A stretch of DNA of 64,000 bases from Tropicimonas sediminicola (GCF_900188335.1 NZ_FZOY01000002.1:248001-312000); one strand, 5' to 3'; positions 47,111 to 57,016 are shown, counted from the first letter of the stretch. Numbers and translations: made by a program. The notes: generated by a model from the letters alone, not told the origin.

Positions 47111-48007
47111 ATGAGTAATTACACGAGCCTTCCCGCCCCCTCTCCGGAGCAGGGGCTGAACCGGTACCTGCAGGAGATTCGCAAGTTTCCGATGCTGGAG
47201 CCGGAAGAGGAATACATGCTGGCCAAGCGGTGGGTCGACCACCAGGACACCGAGGCCGCGCACAAGATGGTGACGAGCCACCTGCGCCTCGCCGCCAAGA
47301 TCGCCATGGGCTATCGCGGCTACGGCCTTCCCCAGGCCGAGGTGATCTCGGAGGCCAACGTGGGCCTGATGCAGGCGGTCAAGCGCTTCGACCCGGAAAA
47401 GGGTTTCCGGCTGGCCACCTATGCCATGTGGTGGATCCGCGCCTCGATCCAGGAATACATCCTGCGGTCTTGGAGCCTGGTGAAGCTCGGCACGACCTCG
47501 GCGCAGAAGAAGCTGTTCTTCAACCTGCGCAAGGCCAAGTCGCGCATCGGCGCCCTGGAAGAGGGTGACATGCGGCCGGAGAACGTGACCCGTATCGCCA
47601 CCGATCTCGGCGTGACCGAGGAAGAGGTGATCTCGATGAACCGGCGGCTGTCGGGCGGCGACGCATCGCTTAACGCCACCGTTGGCTCCGACGGCGACAC
47701 CACGACCCAGTGGCAGGACTGGCTGGAGGACGAGGACGCCGACCAGGCCGAGCAATATGCCGAGAGCAACGAGATGTCGGTGCGCCGCGATCTGCTGCTG
47801 GAGGCGATGGACGCGCTCAACGACCGCGAGAAGGACATCCTCACGCAGCGCCGCCTGGCCGAGCCGCCGGTGACGCTGGAGGAGCTCAGCAGCGTCTATG
47901 ACGTGAGCCGCGAGCGCATCCGCCAGATCGAGGTGCGCGCCTTCGAGAAGCTGCAGAAGCGGATGAAGGAACTCGCCCGCGAGAAAGGCATCATGACGGC
48001 CGCCTGA
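47111..48007 (+). CDS. rpoH: RNA polymerase sigma factor RpoH (sigma-32)
   Basis: The 298-residue heat-shock sigma factor has region 2 (LAKRWVDHQDTEAAHKMVTSHLRLAAKIAMGYRGYGLPQAEVISEANVGLMQAVKRFDP, with WWIRASIQEYILRSWSLVK), the RpoH box QKKLFFNLRKAK, and region 4 (LEELSSVYDVSRERIRQIEVRAFEKLQ). The start at 47111 has AGGAGGG 10 bases upstream. Many Rhodobacteraceae have two RpoH paralogues; which one this is cannot be decided. A terminator follows 28 bp after the stop. Confidence 0.96.
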   Translation: MSNYTSLPAPSPEQGLNRYLQEIRKFPMLEPEEEYMLAKRWVDHQDTEAAHKMVTSHLRLAAKIAMGYRGYGLPQAEVISEANVGLMQAVKRFDPEKGFRLATYAMWWIRASIQEYILRSWSLVKLGTTSAQKKLFFNLRKAKSRIGALEEGDMRPENVTRIATDLGVTEEEVISMNRRLSGGDASLNATVGSDGDTTTQWQDWLEDEDADQAEQYAESNEMSVRRDLLLEAMDALNDREKDILTQRRLAEPPVTLEELSSVYDVSRERIRQIEVRAFEKLQKRMKELAREKGIMTAA

Positions 48008-48034
48008 CCGGCCGCCCCCGTGACGACACAGAAG

Positions 48035-48064
48035 GCCCCGCTTGTTCCGCAGGCGGGGCTTTTT
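48035..48064 (+). terminator. Rho-independent terminator of rpoH
   Basis: GCCCCGC (48035-48041) pairs with GCGGGGC (48053-48059) around an 11-nt loop, followed by five T (48060-48064). Confidence 0.85.
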
Positions 48065-48176
48065 CGTGCGCGCCGGAAATCCCCCCACGTGCGACGGAAC
48101 CACCGCTCTCCCACGTTCCAACCATGGGCGGATCTCCTGCCCTTCCGGCAGGATCCGCCGCTGGAGGGAGGAAGAG

Positions 48177-48668
48177 ATGAACGCCGCGCATTCCACCGCG
48201 CCGCAGGCTGCCGTTCCGCAGCGCTACGCGCATTTCACCGGCCGGGCCTTTGCCGTTTTCGGGGTCAGCCTGACCTTTCCGGTCCTGCTGTTGAGCGGGA
48301 TCATCCTCTACATCGCGCCGGCGGGCCGGATCGCCAACCAGTCCGGCTGGCAGGTCCTTGGGCTGGACCGGAGCGGCTGGGAGACGCTGCACGCGACGGC
48401 TGCGGTCCTGTTCCTCGGGCTCGTCGCCTGGCACGTGCTGGTGCACCTGCCTGTCTATCGCTCGCTGCTGGGCGGCACGCCCGCGCATCCGGGCGGCCAT
48501 CGGCGCGAGGCCTTTCTGGCGCTCGGGATCGTCGGGCTGCTGGTCCTGCTGGTGGCGCTCACCTGGCCGCCGGCCAGTTGGCTGGAGGATGGCAGCCGCT
48601 ACTTCCGTCAGGAGCACTGGACTACCAGCGCCACGGCGCCGGGTCAGTGGCGCGGGGGCGCTCACTGA
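48177..48668 (+). CDS. Small cytochrome-b-like membrane protein (DUF4405-type)
   Basis: The 163-residue protein has three membrane helices (about 27-47, 68-92 and 112-132). His residues in LHATAAVLFLGLVAWHVLVHLPVY sit in one helix and its loop as in small cytochrome b561/DUF4405 proteins, suggesting heme binding. No partner enzyme is adjacent. The start at 48177 follows GGAGGGAGGAAG, a very strong ribosome binding site. It is convergent with phaC, 15 bp away. Confidence 0.65.
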   Translation: MNAAHSTAPQAAVPQRYAHFTGRAFAVFGVSLTFPVLLLSGIILYIAPAGRIANQSGWQVLGLDRSGWETLHATAAVLFLGLVAWHVLVHLPVYRSLLGGTPAHPGGHRREAFLALGIVGLLVLLVALTWPPASWLEDGSRYFRQEHWTTSATAPGQWRGGAH

Positions 48669-48683
48669 CCCGCGCGGGCCGCG

Positions 48684-50504
48684 TCAGGCCTGGTGAACGT
48701 AGGTCCCCGGTGCCTTGCAGAGCGGTTTGAACCCGGCCCGGGCATTGCCCATCGGCGGCGGCGGCACCTGCTGGCCGCTGCCCTTGCCGCGCAGGAACTC
48801 GGCCCAGACCGGCCACCAGGAGCCCTCTTGCGGCTCGTGGCTCTGCACCCAGCTGTCCGGGTCCTGGTAGAGTTCGTCCGGGCAGCGCACACCGACGCGG
48901 AAGCTGCGGCGCGCATGGCCCGGCTCGCTGACAATCCCGGAATTGTGCCCGCCTGCCGTCAGCACGAAGGTCTGCTCCGCGTCGTTGAAGAGACGGATCT
49001 TGTAGACCGATTTCCAGGGCGCGATGTGGTCCTTCTCGGTGCCCACCACGAAGAACGGCGCGGAGATGTCGGAGAGCGCGATCACCTTGCCCTCCACAGC
49101 GTAACGCCCGCCGGTGAGGCGGTTTTCCAGGAACAGGCCGCGCAGGTACTCGGAATGCATCCGGTAGGGCATGCGCGTCGCGTCGGCGTTCCAGGCGGAG
49201 ATGTCGAAGGGCCGTTCCTGCTCGCCCAGCAGGTAGCGGTTGATCGCACGGGCCCAGATCAGGTCCTCGGCGCGGAGTGCCTGGAAGGCGCCGGCCATCT
49301 GGTCCTGATCGAGATAGCCCTGATCCCACATCATGTCCTCGAGATAGGCGATCTGGCTCTCGTCGAGGAACATCATCACCTCGCCGGCCTCGGTGAAGTC
49401 GGTCTGCGCGGCGAGCAGCGAGACCGAGGCGAGCCGGTCGTCGCCGTCACGGGCCATCGTCGCCGCCGAGATCGACAGGATCGTGCCGCCGAGGCAGTAG
49501 CCGCAGGCGTGGACCTTGCGGTCCGGCACGATCGCCGCCACCGCGTCGAGCGCCGCCATCACCCCGCGCTTGCGGTAGTCGTCCAGCCCGCAATCGGCGA
49601 GGCTGGCATCCGGGTTGACCCAGGAGATGGCGAAGACGGTGAAGCCCTCGTCGACCAGGTACTTGATCAGCGAATTGTGCTGGCTGAGGTCGAGGATGTA
49701 GTACTTCATGATCCAGGCCGGCACGATCAGGATCGGCTCCGCCTGCACCTTCGCGGTGGTCGGCGTGTACTGGATCAGCTCCATCAGCTCGTTGCGATAG
49801 ACCACCTCGCCCGGCGTGCAGGCGATGGTCTCGCCGACGCGGAACTGCTCCGGCATCGGCTCCTTCTCGCCGGTCAGCTCCCGCACGAGGTCGTCGGTGA
49901 GGTTGCGCCCCCCCGCAAGGAGGTTCTGGCCGCTGGTCTCGAGCGTCCTGGCAATCACCTCGGGATTGGAGAAGGGGTAGTTGGAGGGCGCGAAGGCGTC
50001 GAGGATCTGCCGCGCCTGGAAGGCCACGCGCTCGCTCGACTTGTGGCGCATGCCGCGCACTTCCTTGGTCGCCTCTTCCCACCAATCCCCCATAGCGAGG
50101 TAGTTCTGTTTCCAGAACGAGAACGGCGGCGCCTCCCAGCCCTCGTGCCTGAAGCGGTTGTCGCCCTTCTTCGGCGCGAACCCCTCGCCGATGCCCATGA
50201 CGCCGAACCAGAGCTTGCGGGCGTTGTCGACCGCCTTTTCGGCAAGCTCCTGTTGACGGCCCGGCGCCTGCGCGAGGTGCTTGGCCCAGTCGGTCCAGGC
50301 CGCCTGCGATGCGTTGACGGACATGCCGTTGGTGATCTGTGCGTTCTTGGCGCGGATCGAACGATCGAGGTTGTGGTAGCGGCGATGCGTTGGCTGGGGC
50401 CTGGAGGCCGCCGGCGCCGGGGCGGTGCGGGCGACCGGCTGGCTGTCTGCATTTGCCGACGCCGCCACCGGCTTGAGGGTTTTCACTGAGGACCTGCTGA
50501 CCAT
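48684..50504 (-). CDS. phaC: Class I poly(3-hydroxyalkanoate) synthase PhaC
   Basis: The 606-residue protein has a divergent low-complexity N-terminus (1-90) and the PHA synthase core. The lipase-like box GYCLGG carries the catalytic Cys337, and GGHNSGIV carries the catalytic His; the region IVPAWIMKYYILDLSQHNSLIKYL is family-typical. It polymerises 3-hydroxyacyl-CoA into storage granules. Other pha genes (phaA, B, P, R, Z) are not in the window. The gene lies convergent with the small membrane protein and has 357 bp of upstream space before the next gene. Confidence 0.95.
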   Translation of the reverse strand: MVSRSSVKTLKPVAASANADSQPVARTAPAPAASRPQPTHRRYHNLDRSIRAKNAQITNGMSVNASQAAWTDWAKHLAQAPGRQQELAEKAVDNARKLWFGVMGIGEGFAPKKGDNRFRHEGWEAPPFSFWKQNYLAMGDWWEEATKEVRGMRHKSSERVAFQARQILDAFAPSNYPFSNPEVIARTLETSGQNLLAGGRNLTDDLVRELTGEKEPMPEQFRVGETIACTPGEVVYRNELMELIQYTPTTAKVQAEPILIVPAWIMKYYILDLSQHNSLIKYLVDEGFTVFAISWVNPDASLADCGLDDYRKRGVMAALDAVAAIVPDRKVHACGYCLGGTILSISAATMARDGDDRLASVSLLAAQTDFTEAGEVMMFLDESQIAYLEDMMWDQGYLDQDQMAGAFQALRAEDLIWARAINRYLLGEQERPFDISAWNADATRMPYRMHSEYLRGLFLENRLTGGRYAVEGKVIALSDISAPFFVVGTEKDHIAPWKSVYKIRLFNDAEQTFVLTAGGHNSGIVSEPGHARRSFRVGVRCPDELYQDPDSWVQSHEPQEGSWWPVWAEFLRGKGSGQQVPPPPMGNARAGFKPLCKAPGTYVHQA

Positions 50505-50861
50505 TTCAACCTCGCTCGAATGGATGTCTTTGCCCCGTCGCGCTGCCTGTGCCGCAACGCAGCAGAGCGGTTATCGCCCCTCTTCCGGGCGAAGTAACTG
50601 CGACCATCCTTCACCGTTAGCGCAACACCCCGGTCCGGCTCCGGCAGAATACATTCAAACTGTGAAATAATTGGGGTACCCGCATGGAAACAGGCGGTTT
50701 CCTCGCATTTTCACACAGGCAGACACGGCCAGACCGGCGCCCCTGTGACGGCGCGACTCACCACGCCCTTTGACAACGCCCGAGTCCCGCCCGATGGTGG
50801 CCCCGGGCGGATGCGCCGGCCGCGGGCCGGCACATCCGGGAGACACACGAGGAGGTTTGTC
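50505..50861. other. Intergenic region between phaC and the second dehydrogenase gene
   Basis: No gene is supported. The region is the divergent promoter zone of phaC (minus) and the dehydrogenase (plus), with an AT-rich patch around 50650-50680. No PhaR-type palindrome is clear. Confidence 0.5.
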
Positions 50862-51830
50862 ATGAAAACGATCCGCTGGGGTATTCTGGGGGCGTCGAAC
50901 TTCGCCCGCCAGCACATGGGGCCGGCGATCCACGCCGCCCGCGGGGCGCAGCTGGCCGCGGTGGCGACCTCCTCGGACGAGAAGGCGGCGGCGTTCTCGG
51001 AGCTGTTCCCGGGCATCCGTATCCACAAGAGCTACGACGCCCTGCTCACCGACTCGCAGATCGACGCGGTCTACGTGCCGCTGCCCAACCACCTGCACGT
51101 GGAATGGACGCTGCGGGCGCTGGCGGCGGGCAAGCCGGTGCTCTGCGAGAAACCGATCACGCTGCAGGCCGGGGAGTTCGACCGGCTGATCGCGGCCCGC
51201 GACGCGGCCGGGAAGCTCGCGGCCGAGGCCTATATGGTGGTGCATCACCCGCAGTGGATTCGCGCCAAGGAGATGATCGCGGACGGCGCCATCGGCAAGC
51301 TGACCGACGTGCGCGGCGCGTTCTCCTACAACAACCCCGACCCCGGCAACATCCGCAACCAGGCGGAGAGCGGCGGCGGCGCGCTGCCCGACATCGGGGT
51401 CTATCCGCTCGGCACCGTGCGCTTCGTGACCGGCGAGGAGCCGGTCTCGGCCACCGCGCGGATCACCTGGGTCGACGGCTACGACACAACCTCGCGCAGC
51501 CATCTCGTCTTCCCCTCCTTCGAGATGTCGATGATGCTCTCAACCCGCCTCGCGCCCTACCAGGAGATGGTGTTCCACGGCGACAAGGGCCTGCTGCGGC
51601 TCGACTATCCGTTCAATGCCAATGTCCACGGCGAGGCGCGGCTCGACCTGATCCGCGGCAACGAGACGATCACCGAGCGCTGGCCGGGGGTGAACCATTA
51701 CGTGTTGCAGGTGCAGAACTTCGGCGAGAGCCTGCGCAGCGGCGCGCCCTACCCCTGCCCGCTGGAATTCAGCCGCGGCACACAGGCCGCGATGGACATG
51801 ATCTTCGCCGCCGATCCCGCGCCGAGCTGA
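50862..51830 (+). CDS. Gfo/Idh/MocA family oxidoreductase
   Basis: The 322-residue protein has the Rossmann motif GILGASNFARQHMGPAI near the N-terminus, the VLCEKPIT signature with the catalytic Lys, and GGGALPDIGVYPLGTVRFVTG in the second domain. It is related in fold to the gene at 9028-10074 but not a close copy. Family members act on sugars, inositols or similar substrates with NAD(P). It has AGGAGG 8 bases before its ATG and is convergent with the dipeptidase gene (6 bp). Confidence 0.85.
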   Translation: MKTIRWGILGASNFARQHMGPAIHAARGAQLAAVATSSDEKAAAFSELFPGIRIHKSYDALLTDSQIDAVYVPLPNHLHVEWTLRALAAGKPVLCEKPITLQAGEFDRLIAARDAAGKLAAEAYMVVHHPQWIRAKEMIADGAIGKLTDVRGAFSYNNPDPGNIRNQAESGGGALPDIGVYPLGTVRFVTGEEPVSATARITWVDGYDTTSRSHLVFPSFEMSMMLSTRLAPYQEMVFHGDKGLLRLDYPFNANVHGEARLDLIRGNETITERWPGVNHYVLQVQNFGESLRSGAPYPCPLEFSRGTQAAMDMIFAADPAPS

Positions 51831-51836
51831 GGGGCG

Positions 51837-53012
51837 TCACTCCGGCAGGCGCGCCCGCAGCACGCGGACCATGTTTTCGCCCATGACCTTGCGGATCTGC
51901 GCCTCGGTGAGGCCCTCGTCCAGCAGGGCCTGGGTGAGCGCGGGCAGCTCGGACGTGTCGAAGGCGGTGGCGACGGAGCCGTCGAAATCGGAGCCGAGCG
52001 AGACGTGGTCCTCGCCCACCACATCGATGGCGACCTTGATCGCGCCAGCGACGCCCGCGGGGCTGTCGTCGCAGGTCACGTCCTTCCAGTAGCCGATGCC
52101 GATCACGCCGCCCGTGCGGGCGACCTCGACCATCAGCGCGTCGAGGAAGTTCCGCTTCACCTCGCAATGGGAATAGATCCCGGTGTGGCTGACGATGACC
52201 GGGCTGGAGACGAGCTGCAGCGCCTCGGCGGCGACGCGGGGGCTGGAATGGGCGAGATCCATGACCATGCCGCGACGCTCGATCTCGGCCACCACCTCGC
52301 GGCCGAAATCGGTGAGGCCGGCATTGGCCAGCCCGTGCAGCGAGCCGCCGATCTCGTTGTCGAAGAAGTGCTGCAACCCGATCACCCGGTGCCCGGCGGC
52401 CTCCAGCGCGTCGAGATTGGCCAGATCGCCCTCCAGCGGGTGTGAGCCCTCGATCCCGAGCAGCGCCCCCACGACCGTCTCGCCCGAAGCGCGGGCCGCG
52501 AGCACGGCCTCCAGGTCGCCCTTCGTGCGGATGATGCGGAGTTGCCCGCCGCTCGCCTCGGCAAAGCGGTGCAGCTTCTCGGCCTGGTAGAGCGCACGCT
52601 CCAGCAGGCTGCCCCAGGTCCGCACCGGCCAGAGCTGGCCGATGGCGAGCGCGGTGATGTTGTCGAATGCGTCCGTCGCGTTGGCCTCGTAATTCTGGCC
52701 CGCGGGGCTCTTGGTGACGGCGGTGAAGACCTGCAGGCCGACATTGCCCTCGATCAGGCGCGGCAGGTCCACCTGCCCCCGCGACGCGCGCTTCAGCAGG
52801 TCGCGCTTCCACAGCAGGCTGTCGGCGTGCCAGTCGCCCACAAGCAGCGTCTGGTGCAGCGCCTGCGCCTCGGCACTGACCGGCCAGGGATCGTGTGGCG
52901 CCACCGCGTTGCGGCCCCGCTCCACGTATCCGGGCGCGAAGGCCAGGAACGCCGCCAGCAGCACCGCGAGCCCGAAGAGCACCCGCCCCAGCCATTTCCC
53001 GAAAACCCGCAT
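51837..53012 (-). CDS. Membrane dipeptidase (peptidase M19)
   Basis: The 391-residue zinc dipeptidase has an N-terminal membrane anchor (about 12-26). The HxD metal site is in VGDWHADSLLW, and further ligands are in GIEGSHPLEGD (Glu), IVSHTGIYSH and the SLGSDFDG motif. Family members cleave dipeptides, including D-amino-acid-containing ones, in the periplasm. The start at 53012 begins the anchor; the frame to 53069 only adds a basic leader. It ends 6 bp from the convergent dehydrogenase gene. Confidence 0.9.
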   Translation of the reverse strand: MRVFGKWLGRVLFGLAVLLAAFLAFAPGYVERGRNAVAPHDPWPVSAEAQALHQTLLVGDWHADSLLWKRDLLKRASRGQVDLPRLIEGNVGLQVFTAVTKSPAGQNYEANATDAFDNITALAIGQLWPVRTWGSLLERALYQAEKLHRFAEASGGQLRIIRTKGDLEAVLAARASGETVVGALLGIEGSHPLEGDLANLDALEAAGHRVIGLQHFFDNEIGGSLHGLANAGLTDFGREVVAEIERRGMVMDLAHSSPRVAAEALQLVSSPVIVSHTGIYSHCEVKRNFLDALMVEVARTGGVIGIGYWKDVTCDDSPAGVAGAIKVAIDVVGEDHVSLGSDFDGSVATAFDTSELPALTQALLDEGLTEAQIRKVMGENMVRVLRARLPE

Positions 53013-53158
53013 CGCATCGCCCCCTGTCGCCGCGGCCGGCACAGAACCACGCGCCCTGCCCGCTGCCAAGCCCGCCCGGACGCCGCCGGCCGCTGCGAGG
53101 TGTTGAACGTTGCGGCACAGGCGTTAATGTCGGGCCGTCCCGGACACGGAGCCGCCCC

Positions 53159-53458
53159 ATGCGCAACGAAGACATCGACGGCCGCCTGCACGGGCCGCAG
53201 CCCGACGCAGGCCCGCAGGAGCCGCTGCTGCTGCGGCTGGTCTATATGCTGATCATCTATTTCATGATCGGTATCGCCCAGACGGTGCTTGGCGTGGCGA
53301 CGGTGGTGCAGCTGATCATCATGCTGCTCAACCACCGCAAGCCGAACGAGCGGCTGGCCGATTTCGGCACCGACCTCGGCATCTGGATCGCCAAGGCGGC
53401 ACGCTACCAGACCGCCGCGAGCGAGGTGAAGCCCTGGCCCTGGACCGAGCTGGACTAA
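53159..53458 (+). CDS. DUF4389 small membrane protein
   Basis: The 99-residue protein has a charged N-terminus, one strongly hydrophobic stretch (about 26-58, LLRLVYMLIIYFMIGIAQTVLGVATVVQLIIML) that can form two helices, and NHRKPNERLADFGTDLGIWIAKAARYQT, the DUF4389 hallmark. No function is known. It is divergent from the dipeptidase gene and 80 bp before the RTX gene on the same strand. Confidence 0.82.
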   Translation: MRNEDIDGRLHGPQPDAGPQEPLLLRLVYMLIIYFMIGIAQTVLGVATVVQLIIMLLNHRKPNERLADFGTDLGIWIAKAARYQTAASEVKPWPWTELD

Positions 53459-53538
53459 TCCGCCGGTCCAGAATTCCGGAAGAGATTTCAGTGCCTTTTC
53501 GTGATACGCCTCGGGGGCGTATACCTTCGAGGCATTGA

Positions 53539-54522
53539 ATGATCTATTTCCTGACCCGGCTCGATGCCGATTTCCGTTTCGTGGGAGACGAGTTGAAGCC
53601 CGACCGGGCAACGCTTCCCCTGATAGAGACCTCCGGGCGCGGCGCCAACAAGGTTGCTGTGGACGGTTCGGACTATTCCCAGCTTTGGGACGGCACCAAG
53701 CTGCTTGCGATCGACGGCAGGGTTGTCGAGATCGACTATCCCGTGCCGTTCACGGCCAACACTCTGGCCTTGGGCTTCAAGAGCCCGGAGGCCAACTCGG
53801 TGCTGACCGACGACAAGGCCGTGTTCGACACGCTGTCCGAGGACTTCTACCTCGGCTTCGCGGCCTATGGCATTCGCGCCTACAAGGTGAACCCGCGGAC
53901 GTTAGAGTTCACCCTGATCGACGACGATACCGGCAACCGCGTCACCGGCACCAACGGCGACGACGTCCAGCACGGCGGCGCGGGGAACGACGTGCTGAGG
54001 GGGCTGGGCGGACGCGACGACATCACAGGCCGCGGCGGCGTTGACGTGATCTACGGCGGCAAGGGAAATGACCGGCTCGACGGCGGCGGCGGCGCCGACA
54101 CGATCGAGGGCAACGGCGGCAAGGACACGCTGATTGGCGGCGGCGACACGGATAGCCTGCGCGGCGGCGGCGGCAACGACCGGATCGTCGGCGGCACGGG
54201 CGACGACCGGCTGTTCGGTGACGCCGGGGCGGACAGGCTGATCGGCGGCGGCGGCCACGACACGCTGACCGGCGGCACCGGCAACGACATCCTGACCGGC
54301 GGCAAGGGCGGCGACCATTTCATCATCTCGGCGGGCGACGACAGGGTGACCGATTTCACCGAGTTCGACATCATTACTCTCGAAGGGGTGCGGGAGAACG
54401 AGGTGGACCTGCTCTACCGCAAGGGCGACACGCTGCTCCGGGCCGAGGATTTCACGCTCAGGATCGAAGATTACCGTCTCGAGAGCTTCGACTACGGTCT
54501 CGTCGATTTCGACCCGTACTAG
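53539..54522 (+). CDS. Small RTX (haemolysin-type) calcium-binding protein
   Basis: The 327-residue acidic protein has an N-terminal domain of about 130 residues with no recognised family and then roughly a dozen RTX nonapeptides (GGxGxDxLx, residues about 139-258, e.g. [13 protein letters not shown] and [14 protein letters not shown]), each binding Ca2+ when folded outside the cell. The last 70 residues ([22 protein letters not shown]) resemble a beta-rich C-terminal signal for type I secretion. No HlyB/HlyD/TolC-like genes are adjacent; the exporter must lie elsewhere. Function is unknown. Confidence 0.85.
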   Translation: MIYFLTRLDADFRFVGDELKPDRATLPLIETSGRGANKVAVDGSDYSQLWDGTKLLAIDGRVVEIDYPVPFTANTLALGFKSPEANSVLTDDKAVFDTLSEDFYLGFAAYGIRAYKVNPRTLEFTLIDDDTGNRVTGTNGDDVQHGGAGNDVLRGLGGRDDITGRGGVDVIYGGKGNDRLDGGGGADTIEGNGGKDTLIGGGDTDSLRGGGGNDRIVGGTGDDRLFGDAGADRLIGGGGHDTLTGGTGNDILTGGKGGDHFIISAGDDRVTDFTEFDIITLEGVRENEVDLLYRKGDTLLRAEDFTLRIEDYRLESFDYGLVDFDPY

Positions 54523-54629
54523 CCCCCAGCCGGCGCGGATGGCGAATCGTCGCCCGGATGCTATGTGTCTGGGAACGCGGGTGCCGGGAGGCCGGCGCCC
54601 GTCGAAATCCGGACCACAGGGCTTTTCCG

Positions 54630-55109
54630 ATGCGCGTTTCTCTCCGTTCCCTTCTCCTCCCCCTGCTCTTCGCCGCCGGCCCCGCCGCCGAGGCGCAAAC
54701 CTGGACCTCGGCGATCGCCACCAACGGGGAGAGCGCGGGCGGCCTGATCACGGTGGGAGAGAAGACGCTGACGCTCGGCTGCAACCGCACGACCGGCACC
54801 TGGCTGTCGCTGGTGCTCACGGGCGGGCCGCACGCGGGAATGAAGAACGCCGACGACACGGCGGACGACATGATGATGTGGATCGTCCTGTCCGGCGGCA
54901 ACCGCGCCAAGCACCCGATCTCGGGCTTCTACTACGAGGCCGACAAGGCCTTTGTCGGCCGGCTGGAGACCAGCGACACCGTGCTGCGCGAGTTCGCCCA
55001 GGGAAGCACGCTGGAGCTGACCAGCAGCTCCGGCGATGTGGTGTTCCAGGCGCCGATGACCGGCACCGGGGATTTTCGCAAGCAGATCCTGGAGGCCTGC
55101 GGGATCTGA
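54630..55109 (+). CDS. Secreted protein of unknown function
   Basis: The 159-residue protein has a signal peptide (about 1-22, ending AEAQ) and a predicted beta-rich secreted domain with two Cys that could form a disulfide (LGCNRTTGTW and ILEACGI). No family is recognised. It ends 7 bp from the convergent pepF gene. The ATG at 54630 is the start of the signal peptide. Confidence 0.65.
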   Translation: MRVSLRSLLLPLLFAAGPAAEAQTWTSAIATNGESAGGLITVGEKTLTLGCNRTTGTWLSLVLTGGPHAGMKNADDTADDMMMWIVLSGGNRAKHPISGFYYEADKAFVGRLETSDTVLREFAQGSTLELTSSSGDVVFQAPMTGTGDFRKQILEACGI

Positions 55110-55116
55110 GCCGGGC

Positions 55117-56940
55117 TCAGTCCTCCATCGCCTCCAGCTCGTCGATCATGCCGGAGATCATGGCGAGCCCCTTGTCCCAGAACGCGGGATCGGTGGCGTC
55201 GAGACCGAAGGGCGCCAGCAGCTCGGTGTGATGCTTGGAGCCGCCCGCCTTGAGCATCTCGAAATACTTCTCCTGGAAGCCCGGATCGCCCTCCTCGTAG
55301 ACCGCGTAGAGCGCGTTCACCAGCCCGTCGCCGAAGGCATAGGCATAGACGTAGAACGGCGAATGGACGAAATGCGGGATGTAGGACCAGAAGGTCTCGT
55401 AGCCGTCCATGAAGCTGAACGCCGGGCCGAGGCTCTCGCCCTGAACCGACATCCAGAGCGCGTTGATCTCGTCCGGGGTGAGCTCGCTGTGGCGGCGCGC
55501 CTCGTGCAGCTTGCATTCGAAATCGTAGAAGGCGATCTGCCGGACCACGGTGTTGATCATGTCCTCGACCTTGCCGGCCAGCAGCACCTTGCGCTGCGCC
55601 TTGTCCTTGGCCTGGTCGAGCAGCTTGCGGAAGGTCAGCATCTCGCCGAAGACGCTCGCGGTCTCGGCCAGGGTGAGGGGCGTGGAGGCCAGCAGCTCGC
55701 CCTGCCCCGCGGCCAGTACCTGATGCACGCCGTGGCCCAGCTCATGCGCCAGCGTCATGACGTCCCGCGGCTTGCCGAGGTAGTTGAGCATCACGTAGGG
55801 GTGCACGTCGACGACAGTCGGGTGCGCAAAGGCCCCCGGCGCCTTGCCGGGCTTCACCCCGGCGTCGATCCAGCCCTTCTCGAAGAACGGCGCGGCGATC
55901 TCGGCCATGCGCGGGCTGAACCCGGCATAGGCGTCGAGAACGGTCTGCTTCGCCTCCTCCCAGTCGACGATCCGGGTGTCCTCCATCGGCAGCGGCGCGT
56001 TGCGGTCCCAGACCTCCAGCGCGTTCAGCCCGAGCCACTTGCGCTTGAGGTCGTAGTAGCGGTGGCTGAGCTGCGGGTAGGCGTTGACCACGGCGTTGCG
56101 CAGCGCCTCGACCACCTCGGGCTCGACCTGGTTGGACAGGTGACGGCCGGTCTGCGGCGTCGGCATCCCACGCCAGCGATCCTCGATCTCCTTCTCCTTG
56201 GCCAGCGTGTTGTGCACCCGGGCAAAGAGCGAGAGGTTCTCGGAGAAAACGCGGGCCAGTTCGCGGGCGGCAGCCTCGCGCAGCTCCCGGTCCTTCTCGG
56301 TCAGGAAGTTCAGCGTCGATTCCAGGCTGTGGGTCTCGCCCTGCACCTCGAATTGCAGCCCCGCCATGGTCTCGTCGAAGAGCCGGTTCCAGGCCGCGGC
56401 GCCGACGGTGGACTGATCGTGCAGGAACTTCTCCAACTCGTCGGAGAGCTGGTAGGGCTTCATTGCGCGCAGCTTGTCGAAGATCGGCTTGTAGCGGTGC
56501 AGATCCTCGTTCTCCGCCAGCAGAGTGGCCAGCGCCTCGTCCTCGATCCGGTTCAGTTCCAGGCTGAAGAAGACCAGCGGCGTGGTGAAATTGGTGATCT
56601 TCTCCTGGCAATTGCCGAGGAACTGCGCCCGCTCGGGGTCGGTGGTGTTCTGGTAGTAGCGCAGCCCGGCAAAGGACATGATGCGCCCGGCGATCACGTC
56701 GATCTTCTCGTAGCGCAGCACGCATTCCAGCATTCCCGCGGCGTCGAGCGCGGCGAGCTTGCCCTCGTAATCCTCGGCAAAGCTCAGACAGGCCTGCTCC
56801 AGCCAGTCCATGTCCCGCTTCAGCTCCAGGGCGTCCGGCGCGGTGTAGAGATCGCTGAGATCCCAGTCCGGCAGATCGCCGAGCCGCCGCGCCCCCTTGG
56901 GTTCGATATCGCGGACGGGACGTGGCATTTGCTGCATCAT
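55117..56940 (-). CDS. pepF: M3-family oligoendopeptidase F
   Basis: The 607-residue metallopeptidase has a zinc motif LAHELGHGVH (His399, Glu400, His403) and a third ligand Glu downstream in the LAETASVFGEML segment, as in PepF. The length of about 600 and the DLPDWDLSDLYTAPDA N-terminus fit the M3B group. It degrades oligopeptides in the cytoplasm. GGAGG stands 7 bases before the ATG at 56940. A minus-strand frame to 57051 adds a basic leader only. Confidence 0.92.
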   Translation of the reverse strand: MMQQMPRPVRDIEPKGARRLGDLPDWDLSDLYTAPDALELKRDMDWLEQACLSFAEDYEGKLAALDAAGMLECVLRYEKIDVIAGRIMSFAGLRYYQNTTDPERAQFLGNCQEKITNFTTPLVFFSLELNRIEDEALATLLAENEDLHRYKPIFDKLRAMKPYQLSDELEKFLHDQSTVGAAAWNRLFDETMAGLQFEVQGETHSLESTLNFLTEKDRELREAAARELARVFSENLSLFARVHNTLAKEKEIEDRWRGMPTPQTGRHLSNQVEPEVVEALRNAVVNAYPQLSHRYYDLKRKWLGLNALEVWDRNAPLPMEDTRIVDWEEAKQTVLDAYAGFSPRMAEIAAPFFEKGWIDAGVKPGKAPGAFAHPTVVDVHPYVMLNYLGKPRDVMTLAHELGHGVHQVLAAGQGELLASTPLTLAETASVFGEMLTFRKLLDQAKDKAQRKVLLAGKVEDMINTVVRQIAFYDFECKLHEARRHSELTPDEINALWMSVQGESLGPAFSFMDGYETFWSYIPHFVHSPFYVYAYAFGDGLVNALYAVYEEGDPGFQEKYFEMLKAGGSKHHTELLAPFGLDATDPAFWDKGLAMISGMIDELEAMED

Positions 56941-57016
56941 GGCGGAACCTCCTGCTCTGGTGCCGCTCAGATAAGCCGTCACGCGGGCAATCTTCAACCG
57001 CCCCGAGCGGCTTCTG

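Noticed and set aside
50505-50861. PhaR-binding site upstream of phaC
   Set aside because: There are CTGC and GCAG elements near 50540-50565, but the spacing does not match the known PhaR half-site arrangement.
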